Shown here: positions 36,803-48,527 of the stretch, piece after piece
Position numbering within the stretch: the first letter of the stretch is position 1
Layout of the letters: each line of letters starts with the position of its first letter
Assembly (NCBI RefSeq): GCF_000682695.1
Contig: NZ_AWFG01000001.1
Span: 310,001-374,000, forward strand
Direction: 5' to 3'
DNA: 64,000 nt
Source: Hyphomonas chukchiensis
GTDB lineage: Bacteria; Pseudomonadota; Alphaproteobacteria; Caulobacterales; Hyphomonadaceae
Notes under the pieces: generated by a model
Database searches by the model: none
Told to the model about the DNA's origin: nothing
The model's input: only the letters and a program-made list of their open reading frames with translations
Made by a program: the position numbers and the translations under genes

Positions 36803-37535
36803 TCCGGTCTTCCGCGATTTCGACAGTGTGATCGCGCGCCTTGTGCACGACGATATCGGCATGGGCTTTCAGCGGTAGGATATGGTCGCGCAAATTGGGC
36901 AGGTTGACGCCGTCCCAGACAGTCTTTGCGAAGGCGCGCAGCTCTGTCTCGCTCATATGTAGCCATTGGGCATAGAATGAGCTGGGGTCGGTTCGGGCCG
37001 CATTCCAGAAGCCGACGAAGCGTTCCACATACCAGTATTCCAGATCGGCCTCGGACGCATCAAGGTAGACCAGCACATCCGGCTCGCCGTCCGGGCGCTC
37101 AGGGCGGGTTGGCGGCTGGAAGCCGAGACCTTCGAGGATGAGCATGTCGGGCAGCTGAACTGTGCGCGTCAGCGCCGGGTCGATGTCATAGATGTCGTGG
37201 CTGTGGGCCGGGAACGCGGCCTCCCCTTGCCTTATGCTGACGAGCGCATTGGTGAAGCCATCGCGGTCATAGGTTTCGGGGAAGCCCTTGCGCATGAGCA
37301 GCCCCTGCGGCTCCAGCACGGCGTTCGGGAAGAGGAATCCATCGGTCGAGACGGTTTCGACGCTGAGGGGTGGGTTCAGCGCGTCAGCCACGTCGCGGGC
37401 GAGCGTGGTCTTGCCGGCAGCGACAGAGCCTGTGAGGCCGACAATGCGGGCGGCAGCGCTGGACCGTAGCTCGGCGAGGCGCTCGGCCAGCGCGGCAATG
37501 CCGGGGCCTTGATGGATGATCACGTCGCGATTCAT
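36795..37535 (-). CDS. coaA: Type I pantothenate kinase (short form)
   Basis: It phosphorylates pantothenate, the committed step of CoA synthesis. Walker A is GSVAAGKTT (36-44); the STDGFLFPN, LMRKGFPETYD and AHSHDIYDI stretches match CoaA, as does the C-terminal WDGVNLPNL. At 246 residues it is about 60 shorter at the N-terminus than E. coli CoaA (316), where residues before Walker A form extra helices. It could instead be a related nucleoside kinase-fold protein, but the motifs favour CoaA. GAGGG precedes the ATG. Confidence 0.85.
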   Translation of the reverse strand: MNRDVIIHQGPGIAALAERLAELRSSAAARIVGLTGSVAAGKTTLARDVADALNPPLSVETVSTDGFLFPNAVLEPQGLLMRKGFPETYDRDGFTNALVSIRQGEAAFPAHSHDIYDIDPALTRTVQLPDMLILEGLGFQPPTRPERPDGEPDVLVYLDASEADLEYWYVERFVGFWNAARTDPSSFYAQWLHMSETELRAFAKTVWDGVNLPNLRDHILPLKAHADIVVHKARDHTVEIAEDRIS

Positions 37536-37680
37536 GCAGTCAGTCCCTCAGGCTTGCGTGCACAGCTTAGCGGCGGAGCGCCAAGGAACCAACGGGAAAA
37601 CGGCCCGGACGCGCAGCTTGGTGGCGCTCCCTCCCCCTGTTAGATTGAACAGCTACCGGACGCGCGGAGGACAGCCTACG

Positions 37681-38601
37681 ATGCTGGGCATGAAAACATA
37701 TCTCGGTTGGAAGGTGGATTTCCTGCAGCCTGCAGGGGAGCCCGCCTATGCAGGGCCGGACTCCGTGTCGTGGCGCGTGTTCAAGAATCCGATTGCGCTG
37801 GGCGTGGGCGGCATTGCTGCCGTGCTGCTGGAGTTTGCCGATGCGCGCATACGGTCGGGCGTGTGGGACCATTCCACGTTCAAGACAGACCCGGTTGGGC
37901 GTTCGAAACGGACCGGCATGGCAGCCATGGTGGGCGTTTACGGACCGCAGAGTGCGGCGCGGCGGGTTATTCAGGGCGTTACCAATATGCACCGGCAGGT
38001 GAACGGGGAAACACCGACTGGCGAGGCCTATTCGGCGCTGGATGTGGAACTGCTGGACTGGGTGAGCGCGACGGCGACCTATGGCTTCCTGACCGCCTAT
38101 GACCGGTTTGTGGCGCCGCTGTCGGAGGCTGACAAGACGCGCTTTTATGAAGAGGGCGAAGCCGTGGCCCGCCTCTATGGTGTGCAGAACCCACTGCACA
38201 ATGAGGCCGATTTCCACGCGATGCTCGCCAAACTGATGCCGCGTTTCGAGCCGCACCCGATCAATACCGAATTCCTCGATATCATGAAGTCCGGACGGGC
38301 CGCCAAGGGCGTGCCGAAAGGGTTGCAAAGCGCGGTCGTGAATGCGGCCGTTTCCATCCTGCCCGTCGCGGTTCGCGAGCGGCTGGAGCTTGGGGCGGAC
38401 TATGACCTGCGGCCTAAGGGCGTTGCGACGGTGAAGGCCATGGGTGCCCTTGCGGAACGTCTGCCCTTGCCTGCGAGTCCCGCGGGTCAAGCTTGCGTCA
38501 GGCTGGGTCTTCCTGCCACATTTCTATGGAAGAGCCCTGAGAAACAGGCAAGTATACGCCACACAATACAAGAGGGACGGGCGGCATCACTGGCGCACTG
38601 A
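37681..38601 (+). CDS. MpaB-type oxygenase (DUF2236 family)
   Basis: This 306-residue protein of the MpaB/latex-clearing-related family (DUF2236) is probably haem-dependent. Motifs are SVSWRVFKNP, TGMAAMVGVYG, NMHRQVNGETPTGEAYSA and SATATYGFLTAYDRF, in the order seen in the family. The ATG at 37681 is used; one three codons later is also possible. It heads a gene run with an acyl-CoA dehydrogenase 20 bases downstream, so it likely supplies an oxidation step in the same catabolic route. The substrate is unknown. Confidence 0.82.
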   Translation: MLGMKTYLGWKVDFLQPAGEPAYAGPDSVSWRVFKNPIALGVGGIAAVLLEFADARIRSGVWDHSTFKTDPVGRSKRTGMAAMVGVYGPQSAARRVIQGVTNMHRQVNGETPTGEAYSALDVELLDWVSATATYGFLTAYDRFVAPLSEADKTRFYEEGEAVARLYGVQNPLHNEADFHAMLAKLMPRFEPHPINTEFLDIMKSGRAAKGVPKGLQSAVVNAAVSILPVAVRERLELGADYDLRPKGVATVKAMGALAERLPLPASPAGQACVRLGLPATFLWKSPEKQASIRHTIQEGRAASLAH

Positions 38602-38621
38602 TCTCCGGAGGAGCGGCAAAA

Positions 38622-39827
38622 GTGAACCTGGAATTTCTTACCGAAGAAGAAGCCTTTCGTGATGAGGTGCGCACGTTTCTCGACCGGGAACTGACGGCAG
38701 ACCTGCGTGCCTATGCAGCGCGGATGACGAGCGTCTATTCCGACAAGGAAACCGCCCTCGCCTGGCAGGCCATTCTGGTGAAACAGGGCTGGGCCGCCCC
38801 CGGCTGGCCGGTGGAATATGGCGGCTGCGACTGGACCGTGGCGCAGAAATACATCTTCGACGTGGAGATGGCCCGCGCGGGAGCGCCTCCCCTGTCGCCC
38901 ATGGGCATCGCAATGTGCGGACCCGCGTTGATCGGGCATGGCACCAAGGAACAGAAGGATTATTACCTGCCCCGTATCCTCTCCGGCGAGGATTTCTGGT
39001 GCCAGGGCTATTCCGAGCCGCATGCGGGGTCTGACCTCGCCTCGCTGACCATGTCGGCCAGGGATGATGGCGACGCGTTCATTTGCAATGGCTCGAAAAT
39101 CTGGACCACGCATGCCCATGAAGCGAACATGTGCTTTTGCCTTGTGCGCACCGATGCCAGCGGCAAGCCGCAACAGGGTATCACGTTCCTGCTGATCGAC
39201 ATGACCACGCCGGGCGTTCGTGTCGATCCGATCATTATGACATCCGGCGAGCATATCCAGAATGCGATCTTCTTCGACGATGTGCGCGTACCGAAGGCCA
39301 ATGTGATCGGCAAGGTCAATGAAGGCTGGACGGTGGCGAAATACCTGCTCGAGTTCGAGCGGGGCGGATCAAGCTACGGCCCCCGCCTGAAGGCACGTGT
39401 TGCGGCGCTGCGCAGGCAGGCAGCCGAGGCGGGCACGGGGCCGGACATGGCCGCCAAGCTCTCACAGGCTGAAGCGGATGCCTCTGCGCTGGAAGCGGCC
39501 GAGCTGATGATGATGTCGGAACTCTCTGGCGGCGGGACGCCAGGGCTCAAGGCCTCGATGATGAAGATCAAGGGCACGGAACTGAGCCAGCGCCTGACGG
39601 AGCTTGCGCTCGAAATCGCTGGCAACTGGGTGGAGCCCTTCCAGCCGCACCATACCAATCCCGGAGGCGAAGTGGTCAACGCGCCATCAAACTCCGGCGC
39701 GCTTGTCGGGCCGGAGAGCGCTGTCACCGTATCAGCCAAATATCTCAACGACCGGGCAGGCTCGATCTATGCCGGTTCGAACGAAATCCAGCGCAACATC
39801 CTTGCCAAGGCCCAGCTCGGGCTTTGA
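38622..39827 (+). CDS. Acyl-CoA dehydrogenase
   Basis: This 401-residue flavoenzyme introduces an alpha-beta double bond into an acyl-CoA. Motifs are GWAAPGWPVEYGG, CQGYSEPHAGSDLASL for substrate and FAD binding, NGSKIWTTHAHEANMCFCLVRT, FERGGSS and the C-terminal YAGSNEIQRNILAK. GTG start with GGAGGAG upstream. A paralogue lies at 45280. It is the second gene of the run that continues with GST, nitronate-monooxygenase-like and enoyl-CoA hydratase genes. Confidence 0.96.
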   Translation: MNLEFLTEEEAFRDEVRTFLDRELTADLRAYAARMTSVYSDKETALAWQAILVKQGWAAPGWPVEYGGCDWTVAQKYIFDVEMARAGAPPLSPMGIAMCGPALIGHGTKEQKDYYLPRILSGEDFWCQGYSEPHAGSDLASLTMSARDDGDAFICNGSKIWTTHAHEANMCFCLVRTDASGKPQQGITFLLIDMTTPGVRVDPIIMTSGEHIQNAIFFDDVRVPKANVIGKVNEGWTVAKYLLEFERGGSSYGPRLKARVAALRRQAAEAGTGPDMAAKLSQAEADASALEAAELMMMSELSGGGTPGLKASMMKIKGTELSQRLTELALEIAGNWVEPFQPHHTNPGGEVVNAPSNSGALVGPESAVTVSAKYLNDRAGSIYAGSNEIQRNILAKAQLGL

Positions 39828-39851
39828 TCATATAACGGAGCAATAAACCGC

Positions 39852-41664
<1,813 letters not shown>

Positions 41665-41682
41665 CGCCCGGGAGGATATGTG

Positions 41683-42546
41683 ATGGCCTACGAGCAGATC
41701 CTTTTGGAAAAGGATGGCCCGGCGGCCATCATAACCCTCAACCGTCCGGAAAAGCTGAACGCGTTCACCGCGCAACTTGGCCAGGAGCTGGCCCATGCGG
41801 TGAATGCGTGCGACGCCGACGATGAGGTGCGCGGCATCATCCTGACGGGTGCGGGCCGCCATTTCTGTGCGGGCGCCGACATTTCCGATGGCGCCGATGC
41901 CTTCGATACGAAGAGCGGCACGGGCGCGAAGAATTTCGGCACGTCAGAACCCGGCAAGAAGCGGGATGGCGCGGGCTTCATCGGGGCGCTCTACAATTGC
42001 CGCAAGCCCGTGATTGCCGCCTTCAACGGCGCGGCTGTCGGCGTGGGCCTGACGCTGGCCTTGCCGACCGATATCAAGATCGCTTCGGAGAAAGCGAAGT
42101 TCGGTTTCGTGTTTGCGCAGCGCGGCCTGCCGCCGGAAGCGGGCAGCGCGTGGTTCCTGCCTCAGCTGGTCGGCCTGCCGCAGGCCCTGCGCTGGTGCAT
42201 GACGGGGCGCGTCTTCGATGCGGAAGAAGCGCTGGCGGGTGGCCTGATCAGCGAGATCCATCCACCGGAAGAGCTGCTGCCGGCGGCCAAGCGCATTGTT
42301 GACGAGATTGCCCGCAACACCGCGCCAGTCTCCGTCGCGCTGGTTCGCCAGCTGCTGTGGCGGTTCGGACCGACGGGTGATCCATTTGAATTGCTGAAAG
42401 TCGACGGACAATTTGCGCTGACGCTCGGCTCGTCACCGGACGTGAAAGAGGGCGTCAGCTCGTTCCTCGAAAAGCGCGCGCCCAATTTTCCCGGTAAGGT
42501 CTCCACCGACATGCCGGAAGGCTATCCCTGGTGGGAGCGCACCTGA
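41683..42546 (+). CDS. Enoyl-CoA hydratase/isomerase family
   Basis: This 287-residue crotonase-fold enzyme hydrates enoyl-CoA. It shows LNRPEKLNAFTAQL, the oxyanion loop AGRHFCAGADIS, FNGAAVGVGLTLALPTDIKIAS and the catalytic FAQRGLPPEAGSAWFLPQLVG stretch, with Glu in the expected place. GGAGG precedes the ATG at 41683, 7 bases off. It is the last gene of the run begun at 37681. Confidence 0.95.
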   Translation: MAYEQILLEKDGPAAIITLNRPEKLNAFTAQLGQELAHAVNACDADDEVRGIILTGAGRHFCAGADISDGADAFDTKSGTGAKNFGTSEPGKKRDGAGFIGALYNCRKPVIAAFNGAAVGVGLTLALPTDIKIASEKAKFGFVFAQRGLPPEAGSAWFLPQLVGLPQALRWCMTGRVFDAEEALAGGLISEIHPPEELLPAAKRIVDEIARNTAPVSVALVRQLLWRFGPTGDPFELLKVDGQFALTLGSSPDVKEGVSSFLEKRAPNFPGKVSTDMPEGYPWWERT

Positions 42547-42561
42547 GCCCTTCCCTGCCCT

Positions 42562-42595
42562 AAAAAGACGGCCGCAATCCAGAAGGATCGCGGCC
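42562..42595 (-). terminator. Leftward terminator after the TonB-dependent receptor
   Basis: An 11-bp stem with one mismatch (42570-42580 with 42585-42595) and an AGAA/TTCT loop is followed, reading leftward, by TTTTT. The decamer GTTTCCTCCC (42617-42608 on the minus strand) precedes it by 12 bases, a layout repeated at 50270-50318. Confidence 0.8.
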
Positions 42596-42628
42596 GCGGT
42601 GCCCGAGGGGAGGAAACACTTTTCGGTT

Positions 42629-45171
42629 CTAGAACCGGTACGTGAGGGAGGCACCATAAGTCCGTGGCATGCCCGCAAAGCGCATGACGACGTTGGCGTT
42701 CGTCGTGATCTGCTGCCAGTAATACTCGTCGGTCAGGTTCTTGCCCCAGACCGAAAGCTCCCAGTTCTGATCGAGCGAATAGACGCCGATCGACCCGTTG
42801 AGCAGACCATAGGAGTCGATGTCGTAGAGCGGGTCATTTGGCTGACCAGCTGTCGACTCGCTCTGCCAGCGACCGCTCAGCGAAGCCCGCAGGCCGAGAT
42901 CCGTCGTGACCGGGCGGTCATAGAGCAGCGCGAGACTGACAACGGATTCAGGGCTGTAAAGGAAAGGGTCGCCCTGGCGGTTAGTCGGCAGGCCGAAGCT
43001 GTCGACCGTGTCGAAGTCGCCGATCTCGGTGTGCAGAAGTGTGAGGCCACCCATCGCCGTCAGCTCTTCACTGATCAGGTAGGTGACTTCTGCATCGAGA
43101 CCGTAGGCTTCAGCGGTTGGGACGTTCTGAAGACGGGCGAGCGCCTTGTAGATCGGGTCGGCAAAGAAGGCCGAAATCTGCTTGTCTTCATAGTCATAGT
43201 AGAAGAGCGCCGCGTTGGCCTGCATGCGCTGGTCGAGCAAGCTGGCCTTGAAGCCCACTTCATAGGCGAGCAGGCCTTCCTGCGTTGCAGGGGCGTTCTG
43301 TTCGGACTTGGATGCCGCGTTCACAGGCGTGGAGGCCGACTTGTAGCCCTGCGTTGCTGAGGCAAAGAGGACCAGATTGTCGGTCGGCGTCCAGTTGCCG
43401 ACCACGCGCCAGGAGACGTTGTCTTCCTTGGTGGAAGACGAGACCGGTCCGAAGGAATTGGTTGCGACATCAAACGTGTTGCAGCCGTTCTCGAGCAGTG
43501 GGGCGGCGGGAGCCGTTCCGTAGATCAGCGCGAAATAGGTGCGGTTGAAAACGTTGACGTTCGGCTGCATCGAGCCGTTCACGTCGCCCGAGCAGCCGAC
43601 ATAGTCCTGCGTGTCTTCGGTATAGCGGATGCCTGTGGTGAGCGTGAACTCCGGCGTCAGCTCCCAGTCAGCGTTAGCAAAGATGCTCCAGGTCTTGGTC
43701 TCGAATTCGCCGGTGTCGCGATAGGTCTGGAACGAGTTCAGAAGCTCGGCCACCGTGTAAGGCAAGCCGGTTTCCGGATCCACATTCAGGGGCGAGGCTG
43801 CGAGTGTGGCCGCGATGGTTGCGACATAGCTGGAGTTGGCATTGTCGAGCAGGAGTGTGCGGTTCGTATCCGAGGTTTCGTCCTTGCCGTAATACGCGCC
43901 GACGAGCCAGTTGGCTTTCCCGGTCTCGCCTTCCAGACGCAGTTCCTGGCTAAAGGATTTGATCTCGGCATCAACATCCTGAAGCAGGATGGCAAACGGC
44001 GCGCCGGAGAAGTCCAGCACAGCCTCACGGTCCAGCTTGTTGTAGCCGGTCAGTGAAACCAGGTTGAGACCATTGTCGAAACCATAGCGGACACCCAGCT
44101 TGAGGGCGTCGAACTTGGAGTCTTCTTCCAGCGGGCCATCAATGCCGTTGACGCCGATGCCGTCAGTGGTGCGGGCATAGTTCGGTGCCCAGTCGGCCTG
44201 TTCGGCGCTGGTGGGGAAGTTATTGTTGATGAAGTCAACGAGGCTAAGGCCAGTAACAGGATCAACCGCATTGAAGAGCGACGTGGTGGACGGGCCAGCG
44301 GTGCCGGGAACCACGAAAGTCGGATCGGTGTTCGGTGTCAGCGCGATGGCCTGACCGCCGATCGTGTCGGACTTGTTGCGCCAGCCATTGTAGGACACAT
44401 CAATGTCGAGACTGTCGGTTGGCTGGAGGGCCAGCGCGGCGCGGAACCCGAGCTTGTCCTTCGTGCCGCGATCTTCGCCGCGCGTAATGGATTTCTGCCA
44501 GCCTTCGTCACTGTTCTCGCTGCGGATGGCGAAGCGGCCTGCGCACGCTCGGATAGCGGCACGTTGAGCATGCCTTCCAAGTTCCAGGTGTCATAATTGC
44601 CGACATCGGCACTGACAGACCCTTCGAACTGGTCGGATGGCTTGTTGGTCACCATGTTGATCAGGCCAGCCGTCGTGTTGCGGCCAAAGAGCGTGCCTTG
44701 CGGACCTTTCAGCACTTCGACGCGCTGGATGTCGAACACAGGGCCCGAGTTCATGAACGGATAGGGATAGGCCACTTCGTCAACATACGTACCGACGGTG
44801 GAGGTGGCCGAGACGTTGATCGTGTTGAAGCCGATACCGCGCAGCGTGTAGGTCGGCACACCCTGATAGCTCTGCGAAACGGAGAAGCTCGGAACGACGC
44901 TCTGGAGATCGTCTACGCTATCGACGCGCAGGGCATCGAGCGTGTCTTCGCCGAAAGCCTGGATGCTCATCGGCACGTCATTGATGGATTCTTCGCGGCG
45001 CTGCGCGGTCACGACGATCGAGCCAAGCTTCAGCGAGCTGTCAGCGGGCGTCTCGGCAGGTGCCGCCGGTGCAGCGTCGGTTTCCTGCGCAATGGCCGGC
45101 ATCTGCGAGGCCAGCGCGAAAAGCGAGGCGCCCAACATGGCATAACGGCGGATTCGGGGTGTCTGGGTCAT
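42629..45171 (-). pseudogene. TonB-dependent receptor, split by a one-base frameshift
   Basis: The N-terminal part encodes a signal peptide, a Pro/Ala-rich linker with TonB-box-like region (GSIVVTAQRREESINDVPMSIQAF) and the plug (VFDIQRVEVLKGPQGTLFGRNTTAG). The reading frame breaks at about 44540 to 44545 within GCGCAGGCCGC, after NVPLSERA. The barrel continues in the next frame through RFAIRSENSDEGW to the C-terminal barrel, ending in YGASLTYRF. One extra base restores a receptor of about 847 residues. GGAGGAG precedes the ATG. It follows an acyl-CoA dehydrogenase gene, so it may import the substrate of the catabolic cluster. This could be a true mutation or an assembly error. Confidence 0.9.
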
Positions 45172-45190
45172 CTGATTTATCTCCTCCCGG

Positions 45191-45213
45191 CAGCTTCCTC
45201 TTGGTGGGAGCTG
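45191..45213 (-). promoter_or_regulatory. Hairpin in the leader of the TonB receptor
   Basis: Eight paired bases with one G-U pair and a seven-base loop end about 8 bases before the GGGAGGAG ribosome site of the receptor gene. It could limit translation or stabilise the message; no regulator site is recognised. Confidence 0.35.
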
Positions 45214-45279
45214 TCCATTGGGCGAGACAGTCAGTAATTATTAGACAACCAACAAGCTATCGGAAGTGACAGGGTCGGC

Positions 45280-46467
45280 TCACAGCCCAAGCACCATCTT
45301 GGCCATGATGTTGCGCTGGACCTCGTTCGAGCCCCCATAGATGGAGGCGGCGCGGTTGTTTAGGTAGCGGGGCACAAGCGTCACGCGGTCAGAGGGGCCA
45401 ACAGGCTCGATATTGCTGCCAGGCTGGCGCGCATCCAACTGCTCGACACCGGCGTACGTGCCGCCCGCCTCAATCCCAAGCGTATCGATCCGCTGCATCA
45501 TCTCTGTGCGCTGGACCTTGAGCATGGAGGCCGCAGGGCCGGGATTCCCGCCGCTGGACAGCGCGGACGAGACCCGCTGTTCGGTGATCTTGATCGCTTC
45601 AAGGCCAATCTCGGCGGCAGCAAGGCGGCTGGTAAAGCCCGGATCGGACGCCAGCAGGCCGTCCCGCGTGGCAAGCGCACGGATGCGACCGACACTGGCT
45701 TCGAGGCCAGCGGACGAACCGCCTCCCCGCTCGAACTCGAGCAAGTATTTGGCGACGGTCCAGCCATCATTCTCGGCGCCAAGGCGCCCGGACTTGGGCA
45801 CGCGCACATCATCAAAGAAAACCTGATTGACCTCATGCTCACCTGCCAGCGTGATGATTGGATCCACCTTGATGCCCGGCAATGTCATGTCGAGCAGGAG
45901 GAAGGTGATGCCTTCCTGCGGCTTGCCATCGAACCGCGTGCGCACGAGGCAGAACATCATATTCGCGTGGTGGGCGTGCGTGGTCCAGATCTTGGTGCCG
46001 TTGAGGATATAGTCGTCGCCATCGGACGTCGCCCTCAGGCTGAGGCTGGCGAGATCAGAGCCCGAACCCGGCTCGGAATAGCCCTGGCACCAATAGTCTT
46101 CACCCGCGAGGATGCGCGGCAGGTAATAGGCCTTCTGCTCGGGCGTGCCGTGGCCGATGATACAGGGCCCGACCATGGCGAGCCCCATGGGCGAAAGGGA
46201 CGGCGCACCTGCCCGCGCGCATTCAGAGGCGAAGATATAGCGCTGCATCTCGGTCCAGCCCGTGCCGCCATATTCGACGGGCCAGGCGGGAGCGGCCCAG
46301 CCGCGCGCATGCAGGATTTTCTGCCATGGCAGGCTGAACTGCGGCTCGATGAACACACTCGTGACCAATCGCCCTGCATCGGCCAGTTCTTCGGTCAGGT
46401 TGTCGCGAAGGAACGCTCGCACTTGCGAACGAAATTCACTATCCTCAGTTGTGAGATCGAGGTTCAT
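45280..46467 (-). CDS. Acyl-CoA dehydrogenase (paralogue)
   Basis: This 395-residue acyl-CoA dehydrogenase is closely similar to the one at 38622: GWAAPAWPVEYGG, CQGYSEPGSGSDLASL, GTKIWTTHAHHANMMFCLVRT, and the IYGGSNEVQRNIMAK end. The ATG at 46467 has GGAGG upstream and is preferred to a longer start at 46488. Paralogous pairs in steroid or branched-chain catabolism can form mixed oligomers, which is inference here. It is 108 bases upstream of the TonB receptor gene on the same strand. Confidence 0.95.
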   Translation of the reverse strand: MNLDLTTEDSEFRSQVRAFLRDNLTEELADAGRLVTSVFIEPQFSLPWQKILHARGWAAPAWPVEYGGTGWTEMQRYIFASECARAGAPSLSPMGLAMVGPCIIGHGTPEQKAYYLPRILAGEDYWCQGYSEPGSGSDLASLSLRATSDGDDYILNGTKIWTTHAHHANMMFCLVRTRFDGKPQEGITFLLLDMTLPGIKVDPIITLAGEHEVNQVFFDDVRVPKSGRLGAENDGWTVAKYLLEFERGGGSSAGLEASVGRIRALATRDGLLASDPGFTSRLAAAEIGLEAIKITEQRVSSALSSGGNPGPAASMLKVQRTEMMQRIDTLGIEAGGTYAGVEQLDARQPGSNIEPVGPSDRVTLVPRYLNNRAASIYGGSNEVQRNIMAKMVLGL

Positions 46468-46557
46468 TTCGGGCCTCCGGGCTTGCACGACTCCGACGCC
46501 GCGTCTGCTTATCGGCCAAGCTGACAGTATACGGCCAGATCATGCAACCTGCTCTAT

Positions 46558-47343
46558 TTGATAGGGTTTATTTTATTGACGGATTTTGCCGACACGCAGG
46601 ACAATCCCGGAGACGCCGGAACGCAGGCGATGCGCCTTGCTCGCGAGGTTGCCGCGCTGGGGGAGGCCATGGGCTTGCCCTATATCGCGGTCAGCGCGGA
46701 TATCGGCAGTCCGGAACCCATGCGCGACCCGGCCGGCCGGCCGCTCGCCGAGACGCTGTTCCGCTGGATCGACCCCGAACTGGCCTATTGGAAGGACCGC
46801 GCCTTCGCGCTGCGGTCAGGCTATGTGCGTGGGGCGCGGACCTGCGCCGAGCCCTTCTTCCATGCCGACAAGCAGATCGGCAGCTGGCGCCAGATCGCTG
46901 CGCTCGACGGGTTGGCGAAGACAATGAATGCCGAGGACTATAGTGTCGGGGCCGCAATCATTTCGCCGTGCCATCTACCATCGGGTGTAATCGGTGCGGT
47001 CGTCTGGGCAACGCCCGACAAGGCCTTCCCTATCCGAAAGGTGTTCGACGAACGCGCCGCAGAAATCCACGTCCTGACGGTTAAGTTCATTGCCACCTAT
47101 CACGAGTTCAGGGGTGCCGGGCCGACTGATCTCGCCGTTGCCCTCACCCGCCGCGAAATCCAGTGCCTGAAATGGGCTGCCGCCGGCAAGACCGACCATG
47201 AGATCGCGACCATTATCGGGATTTCGCAGCCAACGGTACGGTTCCACATCACCAATTCGAGCCGGAAGCTCGGCGTCTCCGGCCGTTCGCAGGCTGTTCA
47301 CCGGGCGACGACGCTTGGCTATATCGGCGCCAACGCGAACTGA
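46558..47343 (+). CDS. LuxR-type transcriptional regulator
   Basis: This 261-residue regulator has an N-terminal ligand domain resembling the autoinducer-binding fold (YSVGAAIISPCHLPSGVIGAVVW) and a C-terminal LuxR helix-turn-helix (LTRREIQCLKWAAAGKTDHE, then ATIIGISQPTVRFHI). No LuxI synthase gene is nearby, so it is a solo receptor or responds to another small molecule. The start is uncertain: TTG at 46558 or at 46576, neither with a ribosome site. It diverges from the acyl-CoA dehydrogenase gene across about 90 bases and may control the catabolic genes. Confidence 0.85.
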   Translation: MIGFILLTDFADTQDNPGDAGTQAMRLAREVAALGEAMGLPYIAVSADIGSPEPMRDPAGRPLAETLFRWIDPELAYWKDRAFALRSGYVRGARTCAEPFFHADKQIGSWRQIAALDGLAKTMNAEDYSVGAAIISPCHLPSGVIGAVVWATPDKAFPIRKVFDERAAEIHVLTVKFIATYHEFRGAGPTDLAVALTRREIQCLKWAAAGKTDHEIATIIGISQPTVRFHITNSSRKLGVSGRSQAVHRATTLGYIGANAN

Positions 47344-47425
47344 AACACAATTTGCGGCGCGGGGTTTCCCCTCCGGAAATGCGCCCTATCATCGTGCACG
47401 AACCCCGCCAACAAGGAAACGCGCC

Positions 47426-48316
47426 ATGACAAGACTGCCAAACAACCAGCCTGTGCCGCAGGGCGTGCTCGACCTTTACGATGGCTATTGCCATGGCGCG
47501 ATGTCGCGGCGGGACTTCTTCGACAGGCTCGGCAAGTATGCCGTTGGCGGGCTCAGCGTGTCGATGCTGGCCGCCTGCGTGATGCCGGATTACGAGGGCA
47601 CTTTGCAGACGGCGGCAGATGATGCGCGCCTGAACATCGAGACCTTCCAGTATAACTCACCCAATGGCGCGGGCGACATGGCGGGCGATCTGGTGCGCCT
47701 CAAGAAAGGCCCCGCCAAGCGGCCCGGCGTGATTGTCGTGCATGAGAACCGGGGCCTTAACCCGTATATCAAGGATGTCGCGCGGCGTACGGCGCTTGAG
47801 GGCTACATCGCCCTCGCCCCGGACGCGCTCTACCCGCTTGGTGGCTATCCCGGAAACGACGACGATGGCCGCGAGATGCAGGCGACACGTGACCGCGACG
47901 CCATGATCCAGGATTTCATGGCTGCCGCCGAGGCCCTGCGCGACCATCCCGAATGCAATGGCAAGGTCGCCTGTGTCGGCTTCTGCTTTGGCGGCAGTGT
48001 TACCAACATGATGGCCGTAAACCAGCCCTGGCTGTCAGCCTCGGCCCCTTTCTATGGCGGCTGGCCGACCGAGGAGGACGCCGCAAAGGTGGAGGTGCCG
48101 CTGATGATCCATCTCGCGGGTCTTGACGAGCGCGTGAATGCCGGCTGGCCGGAATATGAAGCGGCCCTCAAGGCCAATGACGCCGAATACGAGGCCTTCA
48201 TCTATGACGGCGTGAACCATGGCTTCCACAATGACACCACGCCCCGCTATGACGCTGACGCGGCGAAGCTCGCTTGGTCAAGGACGATGGATTTCTTCAA
48301 AGCGAATATGGGCTGA
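47426..48316 (+). CDS. YghX-like dienelactone hydrolase with Tat-type leader
   Basis: This 296-residue alpha/beta hydrolase has nucleophile GFCFGG (Cys), a DERVNAGW acid region and NHGFHND as the catalytic histidine. A 50-residue N-terminal extension contains SRRDFF followed by a hydrophobic stretch ending in LAAC, consistent with Tat export and lipidation as in YghX proteins. AAGGAAAC precedes the ATG. The substrate is unknown. Confidence 0.88.
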   Translation: MTRLPNNQPVPQGVLDLYDGYCHGAMSRRDFFDRLGKYAVGGLSVSMLAACVMPDYEGTLQTAADDARLNIETFQYNSPNGAGDMAGDLVRLKKGPAKRPGVIVVHENRGLNPYIKDVARRTALEGYIALAPDALYPLGGYPGNDDDGREMQATRDRDAMIQDFMAAAEALRDHPECNGKVACVGFCFGGSVTNMMAVNQPWLSASAPFYGGWPTEEDAAKVEVPLMIHLAGLDERVNAGWPEYEAALKANDAEYEAFIYDGVNHGFHNDTTPRYDADAAKLAWSRTMDFFKANMG

Positions 48317-48346
48317 TAAAACTGGAGCCCTTGCTGGCGCTGCGGG

Positions 48347-48407
48347 CATTTCAGGCCTCGATTTGATCCTCGATCAAATCGTGCGCCCGAGGCGCACTGG
48401 CCTGAAA

Positions 48408-48409
<2 letters not shown>
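48347..48409. repeat. Three-helix palindrome abutting the tRNA-Val 3' end
   Basis: An outer 11-bp inverted repeat (48347-48357 with 48399-48409) encloses two perfect hairpins. One has 10-bp arms and a CTC loop (48359-48368/48372-48381); the other has 7-bp arms and a CGA loop (48381-48387/48391-48397), sharing one base with the first. It starts 30 bases after the hydrolase stop and reaches the encoded CCA of the leftward tRNA. It may end both transcripts, though no U-tract is present. Confidence 0.75.
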
Positions 48410-48482
<73 letters not shown>

Positions 48483-48527
48483 GATCCATTCGGGAAGCAG
48501 GGGTAATGGATAATTCGGGGCGTGCCG

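Noticed and set aside
46480-46560. lux-box upstream of the LuxR-type regulator
   Set aside because: No 18 to 20 base inverted repeat with the usual ACCT/AGGT ends is present.
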